DNA of 64,000 bases from Lateolabrax maculatus (Eukaryota; Chordata; Actinopteri; Acropomatiformes; Lateolabracidae): contig CM062211.1 in the NCBI GenBank assembly GCA_031216445.1, positions 18,885,001-18,949,000 on the forward strand, given 5' to 3'. The translations under genes and the position numbers were made by a program. Of this stretch, positions 55,642 to 64,000 are shown piece by piece. The notes beneath the pieces are model-generated. The model did no database searches. It was not told the origin of the DNA and saw nothing but the letters and a program-made list of their open reading frames with translations. Each line of letters opens with the position of its first letter. Positions within the stretch are counted from its first letter, which is position 1.

Positions 55642-57869
55642 CTAATGTTCCCGGTCGCGCCGTCGCACCGGCACCGCAAACAGCGGCAGGGTCCTTGTTG
55701 GCGACGACAACTCGGGGTCAGAGTTCGTCGCCAGGGGATCCTCGGCCTTGTTGCCGCGGCGATCTGAGGGCATGGCGGACAGGTCTTGGCACACTTCGTA
55801 GGAGCATTTCCTCTTCTGGAGAGCTTCAGCTCGAACGGCCAGGGAGCGCGCACACACCGTCAGGAGCACGATGAGCGTGCCCAGAAGAAGCGACACCATT
55901 GGCCAGAGGACACAGTGCAGCAGGACGCTGGTGTCGTGGGAACGGCGCCACAACACATCGTCTGGCCTGGAATCACAAGAAGAAGAAATAAACAAAAAGC
56001 AAAATCAGAGTTTACAGCTGATGTTTCATCGCGCTAAAAAGGTTTTTTAAGGTTTAATTATTTCCAGTAATATCTACCTTGCACTTTTTTTTAATCACAG
56101 TTTACTGATGATGAAACTCGACACTTCACTAAAAGACGTATCAGGTTGTAATTAAAAAAGACACCACCAGTTCCACATCATCCAGCTTATCTATAGTATG
56201 AAATATGAAATTTAAGACAAATTGGCCACGTACAGTTCTGTGGGGGCTGTTTCCAACTCCCTGCCCCTCCCTGGACACGGCCCTGTGTCACACTAATACA
56301 ACAGAGCTGCATTTGGAGGATTTACAGAGGATCTGGGGATACAACCTTCCTGCCACTTCTGAAATAACCCCATACATCAAGTGACTAAGTGTGTTTTTCC
56401 TCATCTTAAAAAAAAAAAAACCCTTGGAGTGCTCTAGTTCTTTTCTTGTCCAACATACAAAAGAAAAGCTTATCTGTAGCATCAACGAGCTCCCACTGGG
56501 CCCTTATTTATGAAGCAGAGTTTCCTCATTGTGATCCTTCTGGTGCAGAGATAAAAATAAAACTAGCCAAGGTCACAGGTAAGCGTCGCCTGTGAATAAT
56601 AGGAGGATTAAGCTGACGCGCTAAAGGAGATCTCCTGTTTTTCACTTCGCCTCATCAATTTTCGGTCACAGCATAAAAAGACCGACATAACCTGAATAAA
56701 AAATGAAAAAGATTGCTCCTCTCATCTTTGACAATGTACAGACGTTTCTCTTTATACTTCAAGTGGACCTCCAGGTTATTCAGTGAGTCAAGTTATTAGA
56801 CCTGGTGCAGAGAATATTGTGCATTAAACATCAATTCCTCATTGTGTCTCCATGTCGGTGTTGTTGTGGTGCATGCTCGGGGTCTGGTGCAATATATATA
56901 TATATGTATATGTGTATGTATATATATGTATTTTCTCATACATACAGTAGACTGCATTCAAAACCTCCCTGTAAGTAAAAGTATGTGAGTATTATCAGCA
57001 AAAGTGCAGTGAAATGTTTCCTGTCAGTATTTTACTATTATATATGAGAATTAATATTACTGCATTAATGTGTATGTTGCATGTTTAAGGTTGAGCTAAT
57101 TTTACCTATAAATAAATGATGATGTTATTAGAGGTTAACATAAAACTTTATTGATCTCTGGAGGTAAATTCACAAGCTACTCAGCCGAATATTAAGTCAT
57201 TAAAATGAGTTCCTGCTTTATAATCCAGTAATATAATATGTATTATTCTGAAATGGGTCATTCTGCATAATAAGTACCTCTACTTTTGGTACTTTAAGAG
57301 TATTAATACACTTTGGTGTTTTATATATATATATAAACAAGTTTCTTGTACTTTTAAACTTTTTAGCAAAGAACCAGATATTTTCTTACACAGTTGTTCA
57401 TTCAGTACAAAATGCTCCACTGTCACATGATCTTAACTTGTCGGACCTGCTTTGTGTTTGAGAAATCCTCCAGCAGAATTAGTTTGTAATCTTCTGCAGC
57501 TGAAACAGCGTCCTTTTGAAAAATATCTGTCATAAAATGAAGCTAAAAGGTCGCAGGCAGCGGGCGGAGAAGTTGAAAAAGACTCACATGTGATGCTGCA
57601 GGTTGCGATGGCCATCTGTAATCTCCCGTGGTAACAATGATGTGTCACCGAGGTAAATTTCACAGCATCACACGTCCCCCTGTTTCCAATTTATCTGTAA
57701 CACACCTTAAAATAGGCCGCGAGCGTGTGTGCGTGTCTCACCTCCTCTGCTGGTTGAAGAAGCAGGTGAAGGACTGACTGCTGACCTCTTTGGTGAAGTA
57801 ATCTTCCCACCACAAAACGCTGTCTTTGTTCTTCTGGTTGTCCCTCTCACAGGGGGGGACGTACGAGCA
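55642..57869 (-). CDS. kcnmb4: KCNMB4, BK channel beta-4 subunit, last two coding exons (5' end outside window)
   Basis: This is an auxiliary subunit of the large-conductance calcium-activated potassium channel (KCNMA1); in mammals it slows gating and lowers toxin sensitivity, mainly in neurons. Exons on the minus strand: 57869-57742, then 55966-55642. The acceptor AG at 57870-57871, the donor GT at 57740-57741 and phase 2 to the next exon are consistent. The first exon starts CSYVPPCERDNQKN and runs to SFTCFFNQQRR, the end of the extracellular cysteine loop. The next gives PDDVLWRRSHDTSVLLHC, the second membrane helix VLWPMVSLLLGTLIVLLTVC, then ARSLAVRAEALQKRK. These match human KCNMB4 closely, and the position next to PTPRB agrees. 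The frame covers 150 codons plus stop. Human KCNMB4 ends right after KRKFS, but here the frame continues for 52 residues. The first exon (TM1 and most of the loop) is not in the window. Confidence 0.93.
55645..55800 (-). other. kcnmb4: KCNMB4 C-terminal extension
   Basis: After KRKCS the frame runs on with YEVCQDLSAMPSDRRGNKAE and ends VPVRRRDREH. Where human has the stop codon, the sequence here has TAC (Tyr). The extension is GC-rich, like exon sequence, and keeps an open frame without low complexity. This cytosolic tail is much longer than the usual beta-4 C-terminus. It may be a real fish-specific tail or a late stop in a short 3' UTR. Confidence 0.6.
57139..57180 (-). repeat. LINE 3'-tail-like fragment
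   Basis: 'aaaactttattgatctctgg' followed by 'aggtaaattcac' resembles the conserved 3' end of fish non-LTR elements (seen on the minus strand as AATAAAG plus downstream repeat). It lies in the KCNMB4 intron between the two exons. Confidence 0.45.
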
Positions 57870-57914
57870 CTGAGAGACAGAAACAATCAATATCAACGCC
57901 ACAGTCTTCAATAA

Positions 57915-57992
57915 GGTAAGATGAGATGAGATAATCCTTTATTGATCCCCAGAGGGGATACTCAGGTGTTGCAGCAGCAGAAATCACTCATA
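57915..57992 (-). repeat. Fish LINE 3'-end copy with AATAAA on the KCNMB4 sense strand
   Basis: Plus-strand phrases 'atgagatgagataatccttt', 'attgatccccagagggga' and 'caggtgttgcagcagcag' form the typical 3' end of a fish non-LTR retrotransposon, with a short tail repeat (GATGA)n. Read on the minus strand, it includes AATAAA (57938-57943), in the direction of KCNMB4 transcription. Confidence 0.6.
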
Positions 57993-58543
57993 AATGAATC
58001 GAGAAAATGAAAAATATACAAGAAATTAATCATTTTTCATGCAAAGAAATTCTGCATTGTAGCTTCTCAGATTTGATTTGCTGCTTTAATTTGAATGATT
58101 TGAATGTTTTCACTCTCTTATTAATTGTGAAGGTGTCCCTTTGGGCTTATTCTGACAGTATTTCTCACTACTTTTATTTTACTTACACACTTTAACTTAA
58201 GTAACATTTTCAATGCAGAACTTTTACTAAAGAGTATTTTCACAGTGTGATACAAGTACTTTTACTGAAATGAAGGATCTGAATACTTCCTCCAACGCAG
58301 CTGATCAGTTTCCTGCTGCAGCCACAAGTCTTTCTGTTGCATGAGAACTTTATTCTTACAAAGCTGTTATTTTAAACATGTTATTAAATTCAGGATCGCT
58401 GCGTCACTGACAGACTCTGGTCACCCAGCAGGGGGCGCCGCACTACGGTCAAAACAAGGGGACGAGTTTGATACTGATTGGCTCAGAGGAGGTCGGCATT
58501 GTTGTCTTCTTCAGTTTAGTGTCAGTTTCAGCTTCTGAACATA

Positions 58544-58548
<5 letters not shown>

Positions 58549-58591
<43 letters not shown>
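58549..58591 (+). repeat. (CA)n microsatellite
   Basis: About 21 CA units in the probable KCNMB4 intron. Confidence 0.9.
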
Positions 58592-58593
<2 letters not shown>

Positions 58594-58819
58594 TTCTCGT
58601 TGCAGGAGGTTGATTGGTGCCTGGCTGGTTACTGCGGATCAACTGGTTGCTATGGTGACGATGTGATTGGTACAGAGGAAGGGGGTGGAGGGGGAGTTGT
58701 GATTGCAACCTAAACTACATTTCAGCAACACAAAGAACAAAATCACATCAAAATGAAAAGAGGAGACAAAAAAAACACCAAACGTGTCTCCATCAGAGAA
58801 GAAAATCACAACAGGAACT

Positions 58820-58950
58820 GTAGAAAAAGTAATTGATCTGTCAGATAAGCGAAGTGGAGTAAAGAAGTACAGTACTTGCCTCTGAAATGTAATAAAGTAG
58901 AGTATCTCTACTTGAGTGAATGTACTTTGCTCCAGTGCTACTTTCCACAG
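58820..58950. repeat. 'agtaaaagta' family copy
   Basis: 'gtggagtaaagaagtacagt', 'taaagtagagtatctctact' and 'gtgctactttccac' follow the same order as other copies of this family. Confidence 0.55.
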
Positions 58951-59247
58951 AGATGTGCAGCTATGAGGAGGTGATAATGTAACAGAGGAACAGTTTAATT
59001 AGCTCTATTGTATAAAAAAATAATGGAGGAAAATGGAGGAATTATGCTGCAGGATTTTTGACAAGTTTCCATGGATATATTGATGCCATTTTTATTACTG
59101 CGACTTTGGTTCAACCATGAAATGTTTGGACAGGAAAAAAGAATTAAACAGTTGCAATTAATAATCGCCTATTGCTTTCTGCTGTACTTGTCAAAACATC
59201 AGATTTTATAAATTCTTCATGTGTTTTTGTGCTAAAATCTTGACTTG

Positions 59248-59405
59248 TAAAGTAACTAAAGCTGTCAGATAAATGTAGAGAAGGAAAAAGTAAAATATTT
59301 CCCTCTGAGAGGAGGAGGAGGAGGGGGAGGAGGAGGAGGAGGAAGTAGCATGAAAAGAGAAGACTCAAGCAAAGTACAAGTACCTCAAATGTTCCCTTAA
59401 CTACA
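59248..59405. repeat. Dispersed repeat copy with GGA expansion
   Basis: 'gtaaagtaactaaagctgtc' is nearly the same as copies at 7725 and 53762. It is interrupted by a (GGA)n run at 59308-59343 and continues to 'caagtacctcaaatg'. Confidence 0.6.
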
Positions 59406-59619
59406 GTACAGAGCTGCTCGTCTATAAAGAATTTAAACAAATCGGCCTGTTTCTCTTAGTAAGTGTCCAAGATATAAAACACTCCCATAGAGGACATTTA
59501 GAGACACATTGGGACATAAATGTGTCCAATATTTGGACATATGTATATGTATAATCTCAGGACGTTACCACAGACATCTTTCACCTCCACTCAGCTGCAC
59601 AGCATGCTGTCATGAGGCC

Positions 59620-59657
59620 GATCAGATCAGATCAGATCAGATCAGATCAGATCAGAT
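59620..59657. repeat. (GATCA)n pentanucleotide repeat
   Basis: Seven full GATCA units and a partial one, uninterrupted. The tract is unusually regular, which suggests recent slippage. Confidence 0.92.
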
Positions 59658-59720
59658 GTTGATTAGTTTTTCTTTCTGATTGCATCTCGTCCAGCTTAGA
59701 GCAGGTAGAGAGACCTTCAC

Positions 59721-59763
59721 CCCCCCCCCCTCCCCCCTCTCTCTCTCCCCCCCCCCCCCCCCC
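59721..59763 (+). repeat. C-rich homopolymer/CT tract
   Basis: Runs of 10, 6 and about 14 C, separated by T and CT steps. It can form i-motif or quadruplex structures on the two strands. Confidence 0.85.
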
Positions 59764-59925
59764 AGGTAATTGTCAGCTTACTACCCCGCTCAGCTCAGCA
59801 GCCATTCATCCTCAACACCATTCATCACCCAGCCAATCAAACACGCCTCGCCCGATGACATCATAAGTGGGTCGCCCTGCTGGATGATTGCGGTTGCTAT
59901 GCCAACAGGCTGAGGTTACAATTAC

Positions 59926-59931
<6 letters not shown>

Positions 59932-59973
<42 letters not shown>

Positions 59974-59974
59974 G
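59932..59974 (+). repeat. (TG)n microsatellite
   Basis: About 21 TG units with one TT interruption. Confidence 0.88.
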
Positions 59975-60567
59975 TTATTTGGTCCCTAATAAATGGCCTA
60001 AATGAGATCAATCTGGAGTGTGTGTGTTGACATGTGGAGGGTTTTTGTGACGCGGCGGCCGGACGAAGACGCCCAGCAGGATGTGATCGCTCTGCTCTGT
60101 TGCTCCAAATCGACTCTCATTTAAATTCTGCTCTCAGGTGTTGTTGTTATTCTGGGTTTTTGATATTCAAAGCAGAAGCTGGCTGATGCTGATGGTTTCT
60201 GGATCTGGTTTGTCAAACCTTCTGCTGTTAAAACGGCTGAAAAAAAAAGGTCAATTAAAATGAGGCTTGACTGCAACTGTGTGTCATGTTTTTCTATCCT
60301 TGTAATTTATCTATTTATTTTTTGTTTGTGATATTTACACGGTTTTCACTTTGTCATCGGTGTTTATTATTCGGCAGATTCTTTGGTTTCGGAGCTACAC
60401 TTTGTACCTGCGATAAAACAAAGTAAGACGTTGTTATAAACCTGATGAAACAACAAATAAAAAGAGAAATATGATGATATTCATGTGTTCAGTTGGTTGT
60501 AAATGGTTTGACCTGAAACTCGTAAACAACATGGACGTAACAACTACTGTACTGTAAGTCTGTCTGC

Positions 60568-60619
60568 CAGAGCCATGTAGAGAGAGCGTTACGGTTAACC
60601 TTCTCTCTACATGGCTCTG
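60568..60619. repeat. Perfect 18-base inverted repeat
   Basis: 'cagagccatgtagagaga' at 60568-60585 pairs exactly with 'tctctctacatggctctg' at 60602-60619 over a 16-base loop. It lies in the probable KCNMB4 intron. No longer flanking homology was seen. Confidence 0.88.
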
Positions 60620-60831
60620 CTTACACCTAACTGGCTGTGAGAGCATCAATCACTTCCTGTCAGGCTGACAGCCGATCACAGCTCGTCCTGATCGGATCAA
60701 TCAGGCAGAGAAAAGAAGTTCAGGAGCCGCAGAGCGAGGACGACGACCACGATTGTGAAGGTGTCACTTTGGGCTCTGGCTCATCGTGACGCCATTTCTC
60801 ACTATTTTCACTATTTTTCCAAAGCAAACGA

Positions 60832-60970
60832 TCAATGGATTAATGGAGAAAATAATCAGCAGATGGATCCAGAATGAAAATAATCATCAGCTGCAGTCCG
60901 ATACAAAACAGTTCAAAATGAGCTCCAACAGTAAAATCCTGCTTTTCCATGAATGATGAGGAATAATAAT
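60832..60970 (-). repeat. Dispersed repeat, copy B
   Basis: This is the reverse complement of 7241-7380 over about 140 bases, with a single visible change in the core (GCAGCTG against GCAACTG). Copy A is followed by the hairpin at 7393, but copy B is not. Confidence 0.8.
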
Positions 60971-61289
60971 CTAATGATAGAATATATAATAGTACAACAG
61001 GCACAGGGGACATTTTACTGTGGAAATACTTTAACTACATGTTACTGATTATACTCACAGACGTTTACTTGTAAGTATTATTTCTGATAAAGAATCCAGA
61101 GCCTCTAATGTCCCTGAGCCAGACTGTCTGCTGACATTATCAGAGGGAAACAGTGTCGCTGTCAAACAACCTCATTATGAATTTAAATAGATAATCAGGA
61201 TCTGTGTGTGTTTTGTCTTCAGTGACCTGCTGTTGCCTTTCTGTCTGACTCAACTCTGCACACGGCTAAACAGATTAACATGAGGCCAC

Positions 61290-61648
61290 GTCTACCTGTC
61301 TGTCTGTCTACCTGTCTGTCTGTCTTTCTGTCTGTCTGTTTCTCTGCCTGTCTGTCTGTCTGTTTCTCTACCTGTCTGTCTGTCTGTTTCTCTACCTGTC
61401 TGTCTGTCTGTTTCTCTACATGTCTGTCTGTCTGTTTCTCTACCTGTCTCTCTGTCTCTCTGTCTCTCTGTCTGTCTGTCTGTCTGTTTCTCTACCTGTC
61501 TGTCTGTCTGTTTCTCTGCCTGTCTCTCTGTCTCTCTGTCTGTCTGTCTGTCTGTTTCTCTACCTGTCTGTCTGTCTGTTTCTCTACCTGTCTGTCTGTC
61601 TGTTTCTCTGCCTGTCTCTCTGTCTGTCTGTCTGTCTGTCTGTCTGCC
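61290..61648 (+). repeat. (CTGT)n minisatellite with 24-base higher-order unit
   Basis: About 360 bases of CTGT/CTCT. The phrase TGTTTCTCTACCTGTCTGTC recurs with a spacing of about 24 bases. It contains no stop codon in two frames and gives a false 141-codon frame. Confidence 0.92.
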
Positions 61649-61649
61649 G

Positions 61650-62242
61650 GTGGAAGAAGAATTCGGATCTTTTACTTCAGTAAAAGTAGAAATACTCTGT
61701 TATAAGTAAAAATCCTGCATTCAAAATGTTACTTCAGTAAAAGTACAAAATCTAAATCAAAAAATATATTTAAGGTGTCAAAAGAATAATAGAATAATAA
61801 TATATCTGATATGATTGATCCTGAATGTGTTGATCACTTTAATGTTGCAGCTGGTGAAGGTGGAGCTCAATTTATATACTGCAGGTAGTTTGATCTGTAA
61901 AATTACATCATCATCTATTATTGATTGTTGTTTGTAAAGATAGATGTAGTGGAGGAGAAGTACAAAGTGGCAGAAAATGGAAATATTCATGTAAAGTAGC
62001 TCAAAGTTGTACTTCAGTTCAGTAGTTGAGTAAATGTACTTTCAGTTAGAAATGAGCTCCACCTTCACCAGCTGCAACATTAATGTGATCAACACATTCA
62101 TGATCAATAATTACAATCCAATAATATGATAGTTATTATTCTACTTTTACTTAAGTAACATTTTGAATCCAGGACTTTAACTTATAACGGAGTATTTCTA
62201 TTTTAACTAAAGTAAAACATCTGAGTAACTCTTCCATCACGG
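61650..62242. mobile_element. Large imperfect palindrome of the 'agtaaaagta' family
   Basis: The left arm (61650-61870) and right arm (62051-62242) are reverse complements at roughly 80-85% by eye. Examples: 'tgcagctggtgaaggtggag' at about 61847 against 'ctccaccttcaccagctgca', and 'ttcaaaatgttacttcagta' against 'tacttaagtaacattttgaa'. The 180-base centre has further family phrases ('gtagtggaggagaagtac'). It has no coding capacity. It may be a foldback element or two head-to-head copies of one repeat. Confidence 0.8.
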
Positions 62243-62497
62243 CTGACAGCAACAAATGTAAAATAATCCAGTAAAAATCAGAGTCTGACTCCAAACGTTC
62301 GTTTTAAAGGCGTTTCCACGGTCGCCATGGAGACTCGACTTCTTTAACAACGATCTCAATGGCGGGAGGAAAGTGAAGGGGGGGGGGGAGGGGAGGCTCC
62401 TGGCTGGGCAGGGAGTCACCGACGCCCCCCCCCCCACCCCCGATGTCCTGGAGCTCCAGAAGCTCTGCCTCATTACACCTAATTAGTTTAGGTTAGC

Positions 62498-62517
62498 AGC
62501 ACACACACACACACACA

Positions 62518-62552
<35 letters not shown>

Positions 62553-62603
62553 ACACACACACACACACTCACACTCTCACACACACACACACACACACAC
62601 ACA
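62498..62603 (+). repeat. (CA)n compound tract
   Basis: About 105 bases of CA with CTCA interruptions. Confidence 0.9.
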
Positions 62604-63895
62604 TTATTGCTGTCGTCATTCCTCAGTAATTACATTAAGTGTTTTTCCCGTTTCCCCCTGAAGAAACACACGCTTTCATGAATTAATAGTTCTTTCTGCT
62701 GACCTTCTCCTATGTTTCTGTTGCTGTGTTTCTATACTAATGAGGTCCCCGTAGGAACAAACACCACAAACTGACCCTCCGCGGCGAGGACAACTCGTCG
62801 CCACGTCCCCCTTCAACCGACGACTTTGGGATCAGAGTTCATTGTTGATATTAAAATCGTGTTAAAAGTCGGAGGCTGCCCTCTGGTTACCCGCCGCTCT
62901 CGTCATTTACATTCATAACATAATTAAGTCATAAACGAGGAAATTACTCGGCGAGTAATTGGCTGAAACCGCCCACCTGCCTTCATCTCCTCTCTTCCTT
63001 CCTCTCACGCTGAGCTCGCGTCGCCCTCGCTGCTCTGTTCAGACGCCAGATCGCCGCTCGGCAGCTCAGAACACACGATTTACTGCGGATTTGCTCTTTA
63101 AGTGGCAGGAACTGGAAGGAAGAGACGCAGATGGATCTGAATAAGTGGGATTTCTTCTGCTGCAGAGCACCCACAGTGGATCTGCAGGGGGCTGATACGG
63201 TTATTGATTAGTACCTGTGGCTCATTGATCAGTTCAACATGCACTTATTTTATTAGCTGTATTTGATTTTCCATTGAAACATTGGCTTGAGGCAGCATTT
63301 TGTTCATTTTGAAACAATTCTATTCTATCTTATTTTATAGACTTTCTTCGTGAGTTTAGAGCTGAAAACAATTAATCGATCAGCAAAAATATCACAAATT
63401 TACTGGTTTCACCTTCTTAAGTGGGAATATTTCTTTCTTTGTTGTATGTGATTGTAAACTGAATATGTTTGAGAAAAGCCTTGAAAGGGACAACAATAAT
63501 ATGTCACAATAACAAATGACACATGATACATGTCAGGTATCAGTTTCTATGCAAACAGAAGCAGGAAATAGACCAGAATGCAATGCAGCAGCAAGACCAG
63601 CTGGGTTTGGCAATGACCTTCATCCGACATAAAACACGTCTTTTTCTTATTATTTTTGTCCTTTTAATTTAATTTGTTATATTATGATTTATATTTTAAT
63701 CCATTAATTTCTTGGATTTGTGTCTTCTGTAGAGCACTTTATAACTTATTCTAAAATTAATCATCCACAATAGCCTGACATCGCCAGACTAATGTGGACT
63801 CACAGAATCAGAGGCCTCAGCAATGCAACCAGCCAACACTACAGCTCTAAAAACAAGGAGAGTAATCTCCATCATAAAGGAAACATCTGCACACT

Positions 63896-63898
<3 letters not shown>

Positions 63899-63933
<35 letters not shown>

Positions 63934-63938
63934 GTGTG
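63899..63938 (+). repeat. (TG)n microsatellite
   Basis: About 20 TG units with one CG step, close to the right edge. Confidence 0.9.
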
Positions 63939-64000
63939 TATTACTTCCAAAGCCAAAGCAGCTTTTGTTTGTTGTTACGACTTCAGCACTTATGAAATAT

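Larger units (their letters stand above)
57870..64000 (-). other. Probable KCNMB4 intron 1 (partial), repeat-rich
   Basis: No first exon of KCNMB4 (TM1 and start) was found on the minus strand, so this 6.1-kb stretch is best read as intron. It holds a LINE tail (57915-57992), CA/TG tracts (58549-58591, 59932-59974, 62498-62603, 63899-63938), a GGA run (59308-59343), the (GATCA)n tract (59620-59657), a C-run (59721-59763), a hairpin (60568-60619), dispersed repeat copy B (60832-60970), the CTGT minisatellite (61290-61648) and a 590-base palindrome (61650-62242). About 62600-63890 shows nothing that I recognise. Confidence 0.55.

Noticed and set aside
55533..55874. 113-codon plus-strand frame
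   Set aside because: It is the antisense shadow of the GC-rich KCNMB4 exon.
59620..59657. Runs of GATC as a possible methylation or replication-control cluster
   Set aside because: In a vertebrate genome a (GATCA)n pentanucleotide is best explained as a simple microsatellite.
61280..61705. 141-codon plus-strand frame of Cys-Leu-Ser repeats
   Set aside because: It is a translation of the CTGT minisatellite.
62237..62473. Possible first exon of KCNMB4 on the minus strand
   Set aside because: Translations on the minus strand between 57.9 and 64 kb show no first membrane helix or the cysteine-rich start of the loop expected for beta-4.

Overview
The window is vertebrate nuclear DNA, almost certainly from a teleost fish. 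GC-rich exons with consensus GT/AG splice sites sit in AT-rich sequence. There are dozens of (CA)n/(TG)n tracts, many introns are under 100 bases, and several interspersed repeats look typical of ray-finned fishes. There are no bacterial, viral or plasmid features, no CRISPR array, and no transposase or reverse-transcriptase gene that I can see.

Three protein-coding genes were rebuilt by joining exons across matching splice phases. (1) 955-10669, plus strand: the 3' part of PTPRR (PTP-SL family, a MAP-kinase-binding tyrosine phosphatase), ten exons and 480 codons; the 5' exons with signal peptide and membrane segment lie before the window. (2) 17029-43947, plus strand: a complete PTPRB (VE-PTP, vascular endothelial receptor tyrosine phosphatase), 40 coding exons that add up to exactly 2003 codons including the stop. 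It has a signal peptide, 16 fibronectin type III domains, one membrane segment, a juxtamembrane region with an 18-base microexon, and one catalytic PTP domain. A polyadenylation signal lies at 45058. (3) 55642-57869, minus strand: the last two coding exons of KCNMB4 (BK potassium channel beta-4 subunit); its first exon is beyond the right edge. This tail-to-head PTPRR-PTPRB pair followed by convergent KCNMB4 is the order I recall for human 12q15, and it supports all three gene names.

Region by region: 1-954 is PTPRR intron with CA repeats; 955-10669 PTPRR; 10670-16.9 kb is its 3' UTR and the space before PTPRB; 17.0-43.9 kb PTPRB; 43.9-45.1 kb its 3' UTR; 45.1-55.6 kb has no recognised gene and holds simple repeats and dispersed-repeat fragments; 55.6-57.9 kb KCNMB4 exons; 57.9-64 kb is probably KCNMB4 intron 1, rich in repeats.

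The genes do not form an operon. PTPRR dephosphorylates ERK/p38 MAP kinases, PTPRB restrains TIE2, VE-cadherin and VEGFR2 signalling at endothelial membranes, and KCNMB4 tunes neuronal BK channels. The points most worth a second look are a 52-residue C-terminal extension on KCNMB4, an acidic insert in the first fibronectin domain of PTPRB, the apparent absence of one N-terminal fibronectin domain, (TG)n/(CA)n tracts packed against many splice sites, an overlapping uORF at the PTPRB start, and several palindromic or near-identical repeat copies. I found no clearly undescribed biological system.
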